DNA from: Methylocystis sp. KS32 | GTDB lineage: Bacteria > Pseudomonadota > Alphaproteobacteria > Rhizobiales > Beijerinckiaceae | Direction of reading: 5' to 3' | Length of the DNA stretch: 64,000 nt | Assembly (NCBI GenBank): GCA_002862095.1 | Contig: PHSQ01000001.1 | Location: 62,001 to 126,000 of the forward strand | Part shown: piece by piece, positions 56,168 to 64,000 of the stretch | Layout of the letters: every line of letters begins with the position of its first letter | Numbering within the stretch: position 1 is the first letter of the stretch | The notes under the pieces: model-generated | Told to the model about the DNA's origin: nothing | Seen by the model: the letters and a program-made list of their open reading frames with translations, nothing else | Databases searched by the model: none | Made by a program: the position numbers and the translations under genes

Positions 56168-56955
56168 GGAGCCTCCTCGTCAAAAGCCCGGCCTATCAGC
56201 GGGGTCGACGGCTCGGCGAGATCGCGCGGAGTCATGGGCTGGGCGAGATATGCGGCGCGCCCCGCTTCAATAGCGTGGCAAAAAGCGCGGGCCATCGTCG
56301 TGGGATCGCCGGCTCGCGCGACCGCGGTGTTGAGCAATATGGCGTCGTAACCGAGTTCCATCGCCGCCGTCGCATGGGACGGCGCTCCGATCCCCGCGTC
56401 GACAATCAAGGGAACGCGGGGAAAGCGCGCTCTTAGCGCGCGCAAACCAAATGCGTTGTTGATTCCGCGCCCCGAGCCGATCGGCGCCGCCCAGGGCATC
56501 AGCACGCGACAACCGACGTCGAGCAGTTTCTCGGCGAGCACGAGGTCTTCGGTCATATAGGGAAAGACGTGGAAGCCTTCGCTGGATAGGCTGCGGGCCG
56601 CTTCCAAGAGACCGAAGGGATCGGGCTGCAGCGTGTCCTCGTCTCCAATCACCTCGAGCTTGATCCAGTCCGTCGCAAAAACTTCCCGCGCCATTTGCGC
56701 GGTCGTCACGGCCTCTCGCGCGGTGCGGCAGCCCGCCGTGTTGGGCAGAACGCGCGCGCCAGACGCTCGCACAAGCTCCCAAAATCCTTGGCCGGCGCGC
56801 GAACCGCCCGCCTCGCGCCGCAGAGAAACGGTGACGATCTGGCTTTGCGAGGCGCGGATAGCCTCGGCGAGAATGGAAGGAGAAGGGTAGCGGGCGGTGC
56901 CCAACAGCAATCGAGAGCTAAAGTTTTCGCCATAAAGGGTGAGCGCGTCTTGCAA
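56164..56955 (-). CDS. thiG: Thiazole synthase
   Basis: 263 residues. Forms the thiazole ring from deoxyxylulose-5-phosphate, ThiS-thiocarboxylate and glycine imine. The Schiff-base Lys lies in [17 protein letters not shown]; other landmarks are [40 protein letters not shown] and [29 protein letters not shown]. Follows thiS by 2 bp. Confidence 0.95.
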   Translation of the reverse strand: MQDALTLYGENFSSRLLLGTARYPSPSILAEAIRASQSQIVTVSLRREAGGSRAGQGFWELVRASGARVLPNTAGCRTAREAVTTAQMAREVFATDWIKLEVIGDEDTLQPDPFGLLEAARSLSSEGFHVFPYMTEDLVLAEKLLDVGCRVLMPWAAPIGSGRGINNAFGLRALRARFPRVPLIVDAGIGAPSHATAAMELGYDAILLNTAVARAGDPTTMARAFCHAIEAGRAAYLAQPMTPRDLAEPSTPLIGRAFDEEAP

Positions 56956-56957
56956 CG

Positions 56958-57155
56958 TCAGCCTCCCTGCTTAGGCGCGAGGATTTCCACGGCGTCGCCC
57001 TCTTTCAGTTTCGTCAGGCTCCGGTCCTTCGCGCGTACGAACGCCCGATTAAGCGCGGTGGCGACGAGCTGGTCGTCGTAGCCAAGCTCGGCCAAAAGCT
57101 CGTCGAGCGTCGGCGCGGCGACTTCGCGCGCCTCGCCGTTAACCCGAATCCGCAT
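56958..57155 (-). CDS. thiS: Thiamine sulfur carrier protein ThiS
   Basis: 65 residues from the Met of [20 protein letters not shown], giving the normal ThiS length, and ending in the obligatory Gly-Gly tail (APKQGG) that is thiocarboxylated. Overlaps the end of thiO by 17 bp. Confidence 0.92.
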   Translation of the reverse strand: MRIRVNGEAREVAAPTLDELLAELGYDDQLVATALNRAFVRAKDRSLTKLKEGDAVEILAPKQGG

Positions 57156-58137
57156 CACAGACCTCCGGAAACCAAGCGTTTTCAAGCACGATCCTGGCCG
57201 CGCGCCGAGCCAGCGCCGGGGCCAGCAAAAAGCCGTGCCGGTAAAGTCCGTTAATGTATAGAGTGCGGCCCCGTCGCGTCAGTCGGGGGAGATTGTCGGG
57301 ATAGGCGGGGCGCAAGTCGGAACCCATCTCGATAATCTCGGCCTCGGCGAAGGCCGGATGGATGGCGAAAGCGCTATTGACGAGTTCGACGACGGAGCGC
57401 GCGGTGACGCGCGCCGCCTCTTCATTCTCGATCATCGTCGCGCCCGCCATGAAGACGCCTTCCGCGCGCGGCACGACATAGACCGGCCGGCGCGGATGCA
57501 ACATGCGCACGGGACGGGAAAGTTTCACATCATTGGTGCGCAGCAGCAGCATTTCGCCCTTCACCCCGCGCAAGCGGGGAAGATCGTCCCTCGCGGCGAG
57601 GCCGCGGCAATCAACGGTCCAATCGGCGCCTTCGCGCGCCTCCGCGCCAAAGCGCAGCGAAACATTGGCCATGCCCGCGAGCCGTTCGGTCAAGGCAGCC
57701 ATCGCAAGGCGCGGATCGAGATGCGCCTCCGATCGAAAATAGAGCGCGTTTTCAAAACGGCCCGCCAAATCCGGCTCCAGCTTCCCCACGCCCGCGCCGT
57801 CGAGCGCCTCGAAATTCCGCGTGCGCCTCGAAAAATCGCGCAATTCGGCTTGCTCGCGCGGCGGGGCGACGACAAGGCTCCCCGAAACCGTGGCCACTGG
57901 CGCATCCCTGGTCCAGAACTCCAGCGCCTCCTCGCCGAGACTGGCGACGATCGGCTCCGCGCTTTCCCTTTCGCACCAGGGGGAGATCATGCCGCCAGCG
58001 AAGCGCGAACAGCCCATGCCGGCCTGTGGCCGCCGTTCGACCAATTCGACGTGAAGGTCTCGTTCCGCCCCCTGCCGCGCGAGCTCGAAGGCCGCCGTGA
58101 GGCCCGCCACGCCGGCTCCGATCACGTCAACGCGCAT
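57139..58137 (-). CDS. thiO: Glycine oxidase ThiO
   Basis: 332 residues. FAD-dependent oxidase that makes glycine imine for ThiG. Rossmann motif VIGAGVAGLTAAFELARQG, GCSRFAGGMISPWCE near the flavin, and the C-terminal GLYRHGFLLAPALARRAA. First gene after the TPP riboswitch. thiC, often ahead of this operon in alphaproteobacteria, is not here. Confidence 0.9.
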   Translation of the reverse strand: MRVDVIGAGVAGLTAAFELARQGAERDLHVELVERRPQAGMGCSRFAGGMISPWCERESAEPIVASLGEEALEFWTRDAPVATVSGSLVVAPPREQAELRDFSRRTRNFEALDGAGVGKLEPDLAGRFENALYFRSEAHLDPRLAMAALTERLAGMANVSLRFGAEAREGADWTVDCRGLAARDDLPRLRGVKGEMLLLRTNDVKLSRPVRMLHPRRPVYVVPRAEGVFMAGATMIENEEAARVTARSVVELVNSAFAIHPAFAEAEIIEMGSDLRPAYPDNLPRLTRRGRTLYINGLYRHGFLLAPALARRAARIVLENAWFPEVCDADSG

Positions 58138-58190
58138 GGAGATTCGTCTTGCCGCAGAGCGACAACTCGCTGATTTTTCGTCGCACTTAT

Positions 58191-58307
58191 CCTCCCTACG
58201 CCAGTTCTAACTGGATCAGGTTATAAGGGTCGCCGCGCCGCGTGGCGATTTGCAACGCATTTTTCTCGGCCTCTCAGCCCCTCGACCGCGCCGGACGGGG
58301 CTCCCCT
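58191..58307 (-). promoter_or_regulatory. TPP (THI-box) riboswitch
   Basis: On the minus strand the consensus is easy to read: AGGGGAGCC at the 5' end, GGGGCTGAGAG, then GACCC, CTGATCCAGTTAGAAC and GGCGTAGGGAGG. It lies 53 bp upstream of thiO, so thiamine pyrophosphate binding should turn off thiO-thiS-thiG-thiE, probably by hiding the ribosome site. Confidence 0.95.
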
Positions 58308-58369
58308 GGCGATTTCAGGATTGCGCCAGGAGAACGCCAAGGTCAACGAAATTGTCCTGGATGCGCGCA

Positions 58370-58398
58370 TTGACTTGGACTTCCGTCCTGCGTAAAGC
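58370..58398 (+). promoter_or_regulatory. Candidate sigma-70 promoter upstream of ffh
   Basis: TTGACT, a 17-bp spacer and TAAAGC. The first box is close to consensus. A transcript from here would pass the hairpin/U-run at 58463-58497 before ffh. Confidence 0.4.
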
Positions 58399-58462
58399 TG
58401 CGATAAATCTCGTCAGAGATGCTCAAAGGAAACCTGCTCGCCCTGGAGACGACAGGCCCACG

Positions 58463-58497
58463 CCCGGCAGCGCGTTGCGCTCCCGGGCGCTTTTTGT
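58463..58497 (+). terminator. Rho-independent-type hairpin in the ffh leader
   Basis: CGCCCGG and CCGGGCG enclose an inner AGCGC...GCGCT stem, and CTTTTTGTTTT follows. It stands between the candidate promoter and the ffh start (58545), so it either ends a short RNA of about 95 nt or acts as an attenuator for ffh. Confidence 0.6.
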
Positions 58498-58544
58498 TTT
58501 GAGCGATCCTGCGCCGCCAACGGCCGGGCACAAGGAGAACACGC

Positions 58545-60086
58545 ATGTTCGAGAGCCTTTCCGACAAGCTCTCCGGCATTTTCGACAAGCTGACCCGGCG
58601 CGGCGCTCTCTCCGAGGCCGACGTCGCCGAAGCTCTGCGCGAGGTGCGTCGCGCCTTGCTCGACGCCGACGTCGCGCTCGACGTCGTCCGCTCCTTCACC
58701 GACAAGGTGCAACATCGCGCCGTCGGCGCCAATGTCATCAAGTCGGTGTCGCCCGGCCAGATGGTCATCAAGATCGTCAACGACGTTCTGGTCGAAACCC
58801 TTGGCGAGACGGCCGAACCGATCAAGCTCGAGGAACGACCGCCGGTCATCGTCATGATGGTCGGCCTGCAGGGCGCCGGCAAAACCACGACCACGGCCAA
58901 GCTCGCCAAACGCCTCAAAGAGCGTCACAAAAAGCGCGTGTTGATGGCCTCGCTCGACGTCAAGCGTCCGGCCGCGCAAGAGCAGCTGGCCATCCTTGGC
59001 CGGCAGGTCGACGTCGACACGCTGCCGATCGTCGCGGGTCAGACTCCCTTGCAGATCGCGCGCCGGGCGGCCGAAGCCGCGCGGCTCGAAGGATATGACG
59101 CCGTGTTGCTCGACACGGCGGGCCGCACCCATATCGACGAACCGCTCATGCAGGAAATGGCGGACATCAAGTCCTACGCCAATCCGCACGAAATTCTGCT
59201 CGTCGCCGATGCGCTGACCGGCCAGGACGCGGTCAATCTCGCCAAGAATTTCGACGCTCGCGTCGGCATCACCGGCATCGTGCTCACCCGCATGGACGGC
59301 GACGGCCGCGGCGGCGCCGCTCTCTCTATGCGTCATGTGACGGGCAAGCCGATCAAGCTGATCGCCACCGGCGAAAAAATGGATGCGCTCGACGAATTCT
59401 CGCCGAAGCGCATCGCCGATCGCATTCTCGGCATGGGCGACATCGTCGCACTGGTGGAGAAGGCGGCGGCGGCCATCGACCAGCAGGAGGCCGAACGCGC
59501 CGCCCAGCGCATGGCAAAGGGCAAGTTCGATCTTCAGGACCTCTGCGATCAGCTCGCCATGGCCGAGAAAATGGGAGGCCTCTCCGGAATTATGGGGCTG
59601 CTGCCCGGCGTAGCGAAGATGAAGGACCAACTCGCGGCCGCGAATATCGACGAGAAGATCATCAAGCGTCAACGCGCGATCATCCTCTCCATGACGCCGA
59701 AGGAGCGCCGCAATCCCGACATCCTCAAGGCCTCGCGCAAACGGCGCATCGCCGCGGGTTCCGGCGTGAAGGTCGAGGAAGTGAACAAGCTGCTCAAGCA
59801 GCATCGGGGCATGGCCGATCTCATGAAATCGATGGGAGGCGGCAAGCGCGGCGGCGGTCTGATGGGCCGCGCGGCGCAAATGATGGGCCTCGGCGGAATG
59901 GCGCCCCCTTCCAAGGAAGAACTCGCCGAGATGCAAAAGAAGCTCGCTGCGGGCGGCATCGCGCCGCCAAGCGAAAGCCTCCCCGAGGCGCCGCCCGCGG
60001 AACTGTTCGCGCCCAAGCCCACCCTTCCGGGACTTGGGGGCAAAGGCCTTCTGAGCGGGTTCAACCCGTTTGGGAAGAAAAAATAA
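58545..60086 (+). CDS. ffh: Signal recognition particle protein Ffh
   Basis: 513 residues. GTPase that targets nascent membrane proteins with SRP RNA. N domain, then G domain (GLQGAGKTTTTAKLAKRL, DVKRPAAQEQL, DTAGRTHIDEPL, TRMDGDGRGGAALS), then the Met-rich M domain that binds signal peptides and RNA (RIAAGSGVKVEEVNKLLKQH, GGKRGGGLMGRAAQMMGLGG) and a Pro-rich tail. A long opposite-strand frame is only a shadow. Precedes rpsP and rimM in the conserved order. Confidence 0.96.
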   Translation: MFESLSDKLSGIFDKLTRRGALSEADVAEALREVRRALLDADVALDVVRSFTDKVQHRAVGANVIKSVSPGQMVIKIVNDVLVETLGETAEPIKLEERPPVIVMMVGLQGAGKTTTTAKLAKRLKERHKKRVLMASLDVKRPAAQEQLAILGRQVDVDTLPIVAGQTPLQIARRAAEAARLEGYDAVLLDTAGRTHIDEPLMQEMADIKSYANPHEILLVADALTGQDAVNLAKNFDARVGITGIVLTRMDGDGRGGAALSMRHVTGKPIKLIATGEKMDALDEFSPKRIADRILGMGDIVALVEKAAAAIDQQEAERAAQRMAKGKFDLQDLCDQLAMAEKMGGLSGIMGLLPGVAKMKDQLAAANIDEKIIKRQRAIILSMTPKERRNPDILKASRKRRIAAGSGVKVEEVNKLLKQHRGMADLMKSMGGGKRGGGLMGRAAQMMGLGGMAPPSKEELAEMQKKLAAGGIAPPSESLPEAPPAELFAPKPTLPGLGGKGLLSGFNPFGKKK

Positions 60087-60137
60087 GATGCGCTTTTCAG
60101 GCCGCGTCTCATTCACAACACAAAAGGAAAAAGCCAA

Positions 60138-60485
60138 ATGTCGCTGAAGATCAGACTTTCCCGCGGCGGCGCCAAGAAGCGCCCGTTCTATCGCGTTGTC
60201 GTCGCCGACGCTCGTTCGCCTCGCGACGGCCGTTTCATCGAAAAGCTCGGAACCTTCGATCCCCTGAAGGCGAAGGACGCCGCCGACCGCCTCGTCCTCG
60301 ACGCGGAAAAGGCCAAGGAATGGATCGGCAAGGGAGCGCTGCCCACGGATCGCGTGGCGCGCTTGCTGGAAACCGTCGGAATCGGTAAGCGCGAGGCGCG
60401 CAACAATCCGGTGAAGGCGCAGCCCAAGAAGAAGGCGCAGGAGCGCGCGGCCGCGGCTGCGGCCGCCGCCGCCGCCGCCGAGTGA
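60138..60485 (+). CDS. rpsP: 30S ribosomal protein S16
   Basis: 115 residues: standard bS16 ([42 protein letters not shown]) plus an alphaproteobacterial C-terminal extension ending in a run of about ten Ala. AAAGGAAA ribosome site. Its stop overlaps the proposed rimM GTG start. Confidence 0.96.
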   Translation: MSLKIRLSRGGAKKRPFYRVVVADARSPRDGRFIEKLGTFDPLKAKDAADRLVLDAEKAKEWIGKGALPTDRVARLLETVGIGKREARNNPVKAQPKKKAQERAAAAAAAAAAAE

Positions 60486-61033
60486 TCGACGAGACTGCTC
60501 CTGACCTCGACATGGGACGGGAGATGATTCTGCTTGGGCGTTTCGGCGCGGCGCATGGCGTGCGCGGTGAAATCCGCCTCCAGAGCTTCACGGCGGACCC
60601 CTTGTCCATCGCGAGCTATGGCCCGCTCTTTGACGAGGGCGGGCGGCGGAGATTTGTGCTGACGCTGGCGCGGCCGCAGGGCAAGGACATGCTCATCGTC
60701 CGCGTCGAAGGCGTGACCAACCGCGTCGAAGCCGAAAAGCTCAACCGCGTCGATCTTTTCGCGCCGCGTTCGAGCCTGCCCGCGCCCGAGGAAGACGAAT
60801 TCTATCTCGTCGACCTCGAAGGGCTGCGCGCCGAAACGGCAGACGGGACTTTGCTCGGCCATGTGCTGACCATGCGTAATTTTGGAGCCGGCGACATTCT
60901 CGAAATTCAGCCGCCGCAAAGCGGAGAAACGCTGCTTTTTCCATTCACCAAGGCGGTCGTCCCGGTGGTGGACATCGACGGCGGACGGGTGATCGTCGCG
61001 CCGCCAAAGGAAATCGAAGCGAAAGAAGGGTGA
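60482..61033 (+). CDS. rimM: 16S rRNA processing protein RimM
   Basis: 183 residues from GTG 60482 (overlaps rpsP stop, coupled); a start at one of the two Met in [13 protein letters not shown] would shorten it by 10-14 residues. RimM core [25 protein letters not shown] and a PRC-barrel domain ([37 protein letters not shown]). The usual next genes trmD and rplS are not found; a repeat-bearing gap follows. Confidence 0.93.
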   Translation: MIDETAPDLDMGREMILLGRFGAAHGVRGEIRLQSFTADPLSIASYGPLFDEGGRRRFVLTLARPQGKDMLIVRVEGVTNRVEAEKLNRVDLFAPRSSLPAPEEDEFYLVDLEGLRAETADGTLLGHVLTMRNFGAGDILEIQPPQSGETLLFPFTKAVVPVVDIDGGRVIVAPPKEIEAKEG

Positions 61034-61369
61034 GCAATTCGGGCCCGCCGCGAATTCCTCGCCAGGAGAATTAGCACGGATCCAAGATCGTGCTTCCCGC
61101 CCTGCCCAATATTTCGCGCGGGAGCGGATGGGGCCGCGCAATTCTCCCGCCTGTGGCTTTATCCTTCAGCCAAGACGGATGAGCAGGATTTCTTGGCCCG
61201 CGCGACAAGGGGAAGCGTGGAAAAGATCGGCCCTTCAACCAGTGGCGTCGACATTTCGAGGGATTGCCGCAACATGCGTCGCCTCACGGGCGGCGTTGTC
61301 CGATTTTCGCCAATGCGTTGGCGCCCATTCTAGCCCAAACAATCACGGGGTGTTAAGTCAGCCATCCGG
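61034..61369. other. Intergenic stretch after rimM, no gene seen
   Basis: Where trmD would be expected. Short frames are Arg/Ser-rich and unconvincing. The stretch ends at two abutting CTAG repeats, so a rearrangement is likely to have happened here. Confidence 0.5.
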
Positions 61370-61533
61370 CTAGTTCTACTGCGTCATGAACGAATTTGTC
61401 GGCGGTTTCGTCATTGCGAGCCGAAGGCGTGGCAATCCAGGGGGGCTGGTGCGGCTTAAGGATTGCTTCGGCTCGCGCTCGCAATGACGGCGCTGGCCCG
61501 GCCCCAGGCCGCTTCGTGACGCAGTAGAACTAG
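61370..61533. repeat. CTAG-TIR palindromic element, copy B (164 bp)
   Basis: Ends CTAGTTCTACTGC (61370-61382) and GCAGTAGAACTAG (61521-61533) are perfect 13-bp inverted repeats, extending to about 20 bp with one mismatch. The inside holds the GTCATTGCGAGC...GCTCGCAATGACGGC palindrome. Its right CTAG is shared with repeat copy 3. Confidence 0.85.
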
Positions 61534-61649
61534 AGCAAAATCCGAAAAACTTGATAGACTTTTTCGATCGGATTTTGCTCCAGCTTTTTGAATCTGGAGC
61601 GATTTCTTATCGACCAGACGATTTCGTCTGGTCGATAAGCGCCATCTAG
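61530..61649 (+). repeat. CTAG-bounded palindromic repeat, copy 3 (120 bp)
   Basis: Same orientation and nearly the same sequence as copy 1 (6809-6927): 14-bp-type long stem AGAGCAAAATCCGA / TCGGATTTTGCTCC and ACCAGACGA/TCGTCTGGT, ending CCATCTAG. It begins in the last CTAG of the neighbouring element, so one four-base border serves both. Confidence 0.85.
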
Positions 61650-61869
61650 GAGGCAGCTGGAACGGTGCTTGCCGATTCGCAATGCTGGTTCGACGAATTG
61701 CGCGGAGCAGTCGGGACGAATCTGGCGAAGGGATTCCGCGGCATGGCTCAGCGGCGCGGGCGCGATGGAGGGCGGCGTTGGCGGCCGGGCGATTACGAAG
61801 CCACGCCTACACTATTTCCTTCGAATTATGGAATCTTATGCTTATCGGTGTGATTCGGAATCAAATCCC

Positions 61870-63357
61870 ATGATTTACGATCTTCTTATCGTTGGCGGCG
61901 GCGTCAATGGCTGCGCGATCGCGCGAGATGCTGCGGGGCGTGGGCTTTCCGTTCTGCTGGTGGAGCAGGGAGATCTTGCGAACGCGACATCCTCGGCCTC
62001 GACCAAACTCATTCATGGCGGGCTGCGCTATCTCGAGCAATACGAGTTCAGGCTGGTCCGGGAGGCTTTGGCCGAACGCGAACTTCTCCTTCGCTCGGCG
62101 CCTCACATCATCTGGCCGCTGAAATTCGTCCTGCCGCACGAGCGAGGGCTCAGGCCGGCATGGATGATGCGGATCGGCCTTCTTCTCTATGATTATCTGG
62201 CGCCGAGAAAACAGCTTGAGCGCTCCCGGGCGGTCTCCCTGCGAAACAACGCGTTCGGCGCGCCCCTGCGGCCCTCCTTCACGCGGGGCTTCACCTACGC
62301 CGATTGCTGGGTGGACGACGCGCGTCTGGTGATCGCCAACGCCGTCTCCGCCAAGGAGCATGGAGCCGAAATCCATGTTGGCGCGAGATTTGTTTCCGCG
62401 ATACGAACCAGGGACAGGTGGATCGCGACGATCGAGCGCAAGGGCGATGCCGAGGATCTCGAAGCCCGGATCGTGGTCAACGCAGCGGGTCCCTATGTCT
62501 CACGTGTTCTGGACGGCTCGCTTCACATTAAATCGCGCAAACATGCCCGACTCGTGAAGGGCTCCCATATCGTCACGCGAAAATTATACGAAGGCGATCA
62601 CGCCTATCTGCTGCAAAATCCCGACAAGCGTGTCGTCTTCGCAATTCCTTACGAACAGGAATTCACCCTTATCGGCACCACCGACCTGTCTTTCGACGAC
62701 CCTCCCGCCCCGGTTTCCATCAGCGGCGAGGAAATCGAATATCTGACCGGCGCGATAAACCGCTGTTTCAATCGCGTCATCTCCGAGAACGATATTGTCT
62801 GGAGCTATTCGGGGCTGCGCCCGCTCTTCGACGATGGCGCGATCGAGGCCTCGGTGGTCACGCGCGATTACGCCTTCGATCTCGATATCGACGCGGCGCC
62901 GGCGCTGTCGATTTTCGGCGGAAAAATCACAACGGCGCGTCGCCTTGCTGAACATGCGCTGGAACAATTGGCGCCATTTTTCCCACATCTTGGACCCGCC
63001 TGGACCCAGGCGAGGCCGCTGCCGGGCGGAGATATCACCGATTTTCCGGCATTTCTCTCCCAGCTTACGCGGGAAAAGCCGTTCCTGTCGCCCATCGCCG
63101 CGCGCCGATTGGCTCACGCCTATGGAACAAGAGTCTGGCGCCTCTTGGGCGCAGCTCATGACTTGACGGAGCTTGGCGAGGATTTCGGCGATGGCCTGAC
63201 AAGCGCGGAGTTGCGCTATCTTGTCAGGGAAGAATGGGCGCGCTCCGCCGATGACGTGCTATGGCGGCGCTCCAAGCTTGGGTTGCATCTGACGAAAGCC
63301 CAGCAGGCCGGAGTGGCGGCGGCGCTTTCGAAAATCCTTGAGGAAGCCAAGCTTTGA
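61870..63357 (+). CDS. glpD: Glycerol-3-phosphate dehydrogenase, FAD-dependent
   Basis: 495 residues from ATG 61870 (MIYDLLIVGGG); the open frame reaches back to 61669 but that part matches nothing. Oxidises sn-glycerol-3-phosphate to dihydroxyacetone phosphate and feeds electrons to quinone. FAD motif LLIVGGGVNGCAIARDAAGRG, then SSASTKLIHGGLRYLEQYEFRLV, GSHIVTRKLYEGDHAYLLQ, GTTDLSFDD and the SIFGGKITTARRLAE segment, plus the C-terminal cap (YGTRVWRLLG). No glp transport or kinase gene is nearby. Confidence 0.94.
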   Translation: MIYDLLIVGGGVNGCAIARDAAGRGLSVLLVEQGDLANATSSASTKLIHGGLRYLEQYEFRLVREALAERELLLRSAPHIIWPLKFVLPHERGLRPAWMMRIGLLLYDYLAPRKQLERSRAVSLRNNAFGAPLRPSFTRGFTYADCWVDDARLVIANAVSAKEHGAEIHVGARFVSAIRTRDRWIATIERKGDAEDLEARIVVNAAGPYVSRVLDGSLHIKSRKHARLVKGSHIVTRKLYEGDHAYLLQNPDKRVVFAIPYEQEFTLIGTTDLSFDDPPAPVSISGEEIEYLTGAINRCFNRVISENDIVWSYSGLRPLFDDGAIEASVVTRDYAFDLDIDAAPALSIFGGKITTARRLAEHALEQLAPFFPHLGPAWTQARPLPGGDITDFPAFLSQLTREKPFLSPIAARRLAHAYGTRVWRLLGAAHDLTELGEDFGDGLTSAELRYLVREEWARSADDVLWRRSKLGLHLTKAQQAGVAAALSKILEEAKL

Positions 63358-63371
63358 CCGCTCACAAATAA

Positions 63372-63399
63372 GAAAGCCGACGGAAGACCGCCGGCTTTC
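63372..63399. terminator. Hairpin between convergent glpD and rplA
   Basis: GAAAGCCG (63372-63379) pairs with CGGCTTTC (63392-63399), 15 bp after glpD and 23 bp after the rplA stop. The symmetrical A/T flanks would let it serve both directions. Confidence 0.55.
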
Positions 63400-63421
63400 C
63401 CGAGATGCGAGGCGTCTGCGC

Positions 63422-64000
63422 TTACTGCTGTTGCGCGCCGACGGAGCCGACGTCGATTTTCACGCCGGGTCCCTGGGTCGAACTCAACGCGATGCGTTGG
63501 ATATAGGTGCCCTTGGAGCCAGCCGGCTTCGCCTTCGCCACCGCGTCGACAAAAGCCTTAATGTTCTCGACGAGCTTTCCTTCATCGAAGGAGGCTTTGC
63601 CAACCGTGCCCTGCACGATGCCCGCCTTCTCGACCCGGAACTCGACGGCGCCGCCCTTCGACGCCTTGACGGCGGCCGCGACGTCCATTGTGACTGTTCC
63701 CACCTTCGGGTTTGGCATCATGCCGCGCGGACCGAGAACCTTGCCCAGGCGACCGACGAGCGGCATCATGTCCGGTGTGGCGATGCAGCGGTCGAACTCG
63801 ATGACGCCACCCTGAACGGTGGTCACCAAATCCTCCGCGCCTACCACGTCGGCGCCGGCGGCCTTAGCCTCGTCCGCCTTGGGGCCGCGGGCGAAAACGG
63901 CGACGCGCAGGACGCGGCCGGTGCCATTCGGCAGGTTGACGACACCGCGCACCATCTGGTCGGCATGCTTGGGATCGACGCCCAGATTCATTGCGATTTC
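63422..64000 (-). CDS. rplA: 50S ribosomal protein L1 (5' end outside window)
   Basis: The last ~193 of about 230 residues; the frame is open through the window end ([19 protein letters not shown]). L1 signature: [53 protein letters not shown] and the C-terminal [28 protein letters not shown]1 forms the mobile L1 stalk of the ribosome and can repress its own mRNA. The gene downstream is glpD, not rplJ, so the operon ends here. Confidence 0.96.
   Translation of the reverse strand, partial: EIAMNLGVDPKHADQMVRGVVNLPNGTGRVLRVAVFARGPKADEAKAAGADVVGAEDLVTTVQGGVIEFDRCIATPDMMPLVGRLGKVLGPRGMMPNPKVGTVTMDVAAAVKASKGGAVEFRVEKAGIVQGTVGKASFDEGKLVENIKAFVDAVAKAKPAGSKGTYIQRIALSSTQGPGVKIDVGSVGAQQQ

Noticed and set aside
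58413-60137. 574-codon open frame opposite ffh
   Set aside because: Its translation is His/Gly/Arg-rich and motif-free, while the plus strand encodes a textbook Ffh.
61128-61373. 81-codon frame where trmD would be expected
   Set aside because: No trmD motif, Arg/Ser-rich, no ribosome site, and it runs into the repeat.
61669-61869. 67-codon N-terminal extension of glpD
   Set aside because: No similarity to GlpD, whose family starts a few residues before the FAD GxGxxG motif; ATG 61870 fits.
1-64000. CRISPR arrays, rRNA genes, prophage structural genes
   Set aside because: No regularly spaced direct repeats, rRNA-like sequence or phage gene set was seen on reading through the window.

Overview
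The window reads as chromosome of a type II (alphaproteobacterial, serine-cycle) methanotroph close to Methylocystis/Methylosinus. The evidence is a particulate methane monooxygenase subunit gene (pmoC, 13.4-14.2 kb), two serine-cycle genes (phosphoenolpyruvate carboxylase at the left edge and malyl-CoA lyase at 24.2-25.3 kb), a Rhizobiales-type Irr regulator, and fabA-fabB-fabI and thiO-thiS-thiG-thiE operons of alphaproteobacterial layout. Species assignment is inference from gene content.

Layout. 0-12.9 kb is mostly housekeeping: ppc, a small membrane protein, divergent galE/galU, irr, an MltB-type lytic transglycosylase, a truncated DJ-1/PfpI gene, an ABC exporter (2 genes), tlyA, an RlmD-type methyltransferase and a GlcD-type FAD dehydrogenase. 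13-18 kb holds an orphan pmoC followed by two tiny membrane-protein ORFs, ftsH, and a regulator that fuses a GlxA-type AraC protein to a LOV blue-light domain. 18-19.1 kb is a graveyard of ISAs1 and IS110 pieces. 19.4-22.7 kb is a TonB/ExbB/ExbD system with a DUF2946 protein. 23-27.4 kb holds rpoH, mcl, sppA, ihfB, a LapA-type protein and tRNA-Thr(CGT).

27.4-50.7 kb is accessory DNA. It contains IS debris, an exported protein of unknown role, a frameshifted IS66 transposase, a copper-type bufferin operon (ECF sigma factor, two different Cys-rich precursor peptides, MNIO/DUF692 enzyme, DUF2063 partner, DoxX and TlpA-like proteins), a low-GC surface-glycan cluster (capsule-type ABC permease, GT92-like and GT61 glycosyltransferases, two methyltransferases, a 1221-residue double glycosyltransferase), and one exported-protein gene broken by an IS3 element, a frameshift and an IS5 element. 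50.8-64 kb returns to core genes: pdxA-rsmA, fabI/fabB/fabA, the thiamine operon behind a TPP riboswitch, ffh, rpsP-rimM, glpD and partial rplA.

Two families of short palindromic repeats with CTAG at both ends are scattered through the window (three and two copies). They sit at apparent breakpoints: a truncated isonitrile-hydratase-like gene, the IS debris after the tRNA, and the point where rpsP-rimM is not followed by trmD-rplS. The most interesting items are the LOV-GlxA regulator with a 36-bp sequence shared with the pmoC upstream region, the two-precursor bufferin operon in a copper-dependent methanotroph, and the pmoC-linked micro-ORFs.
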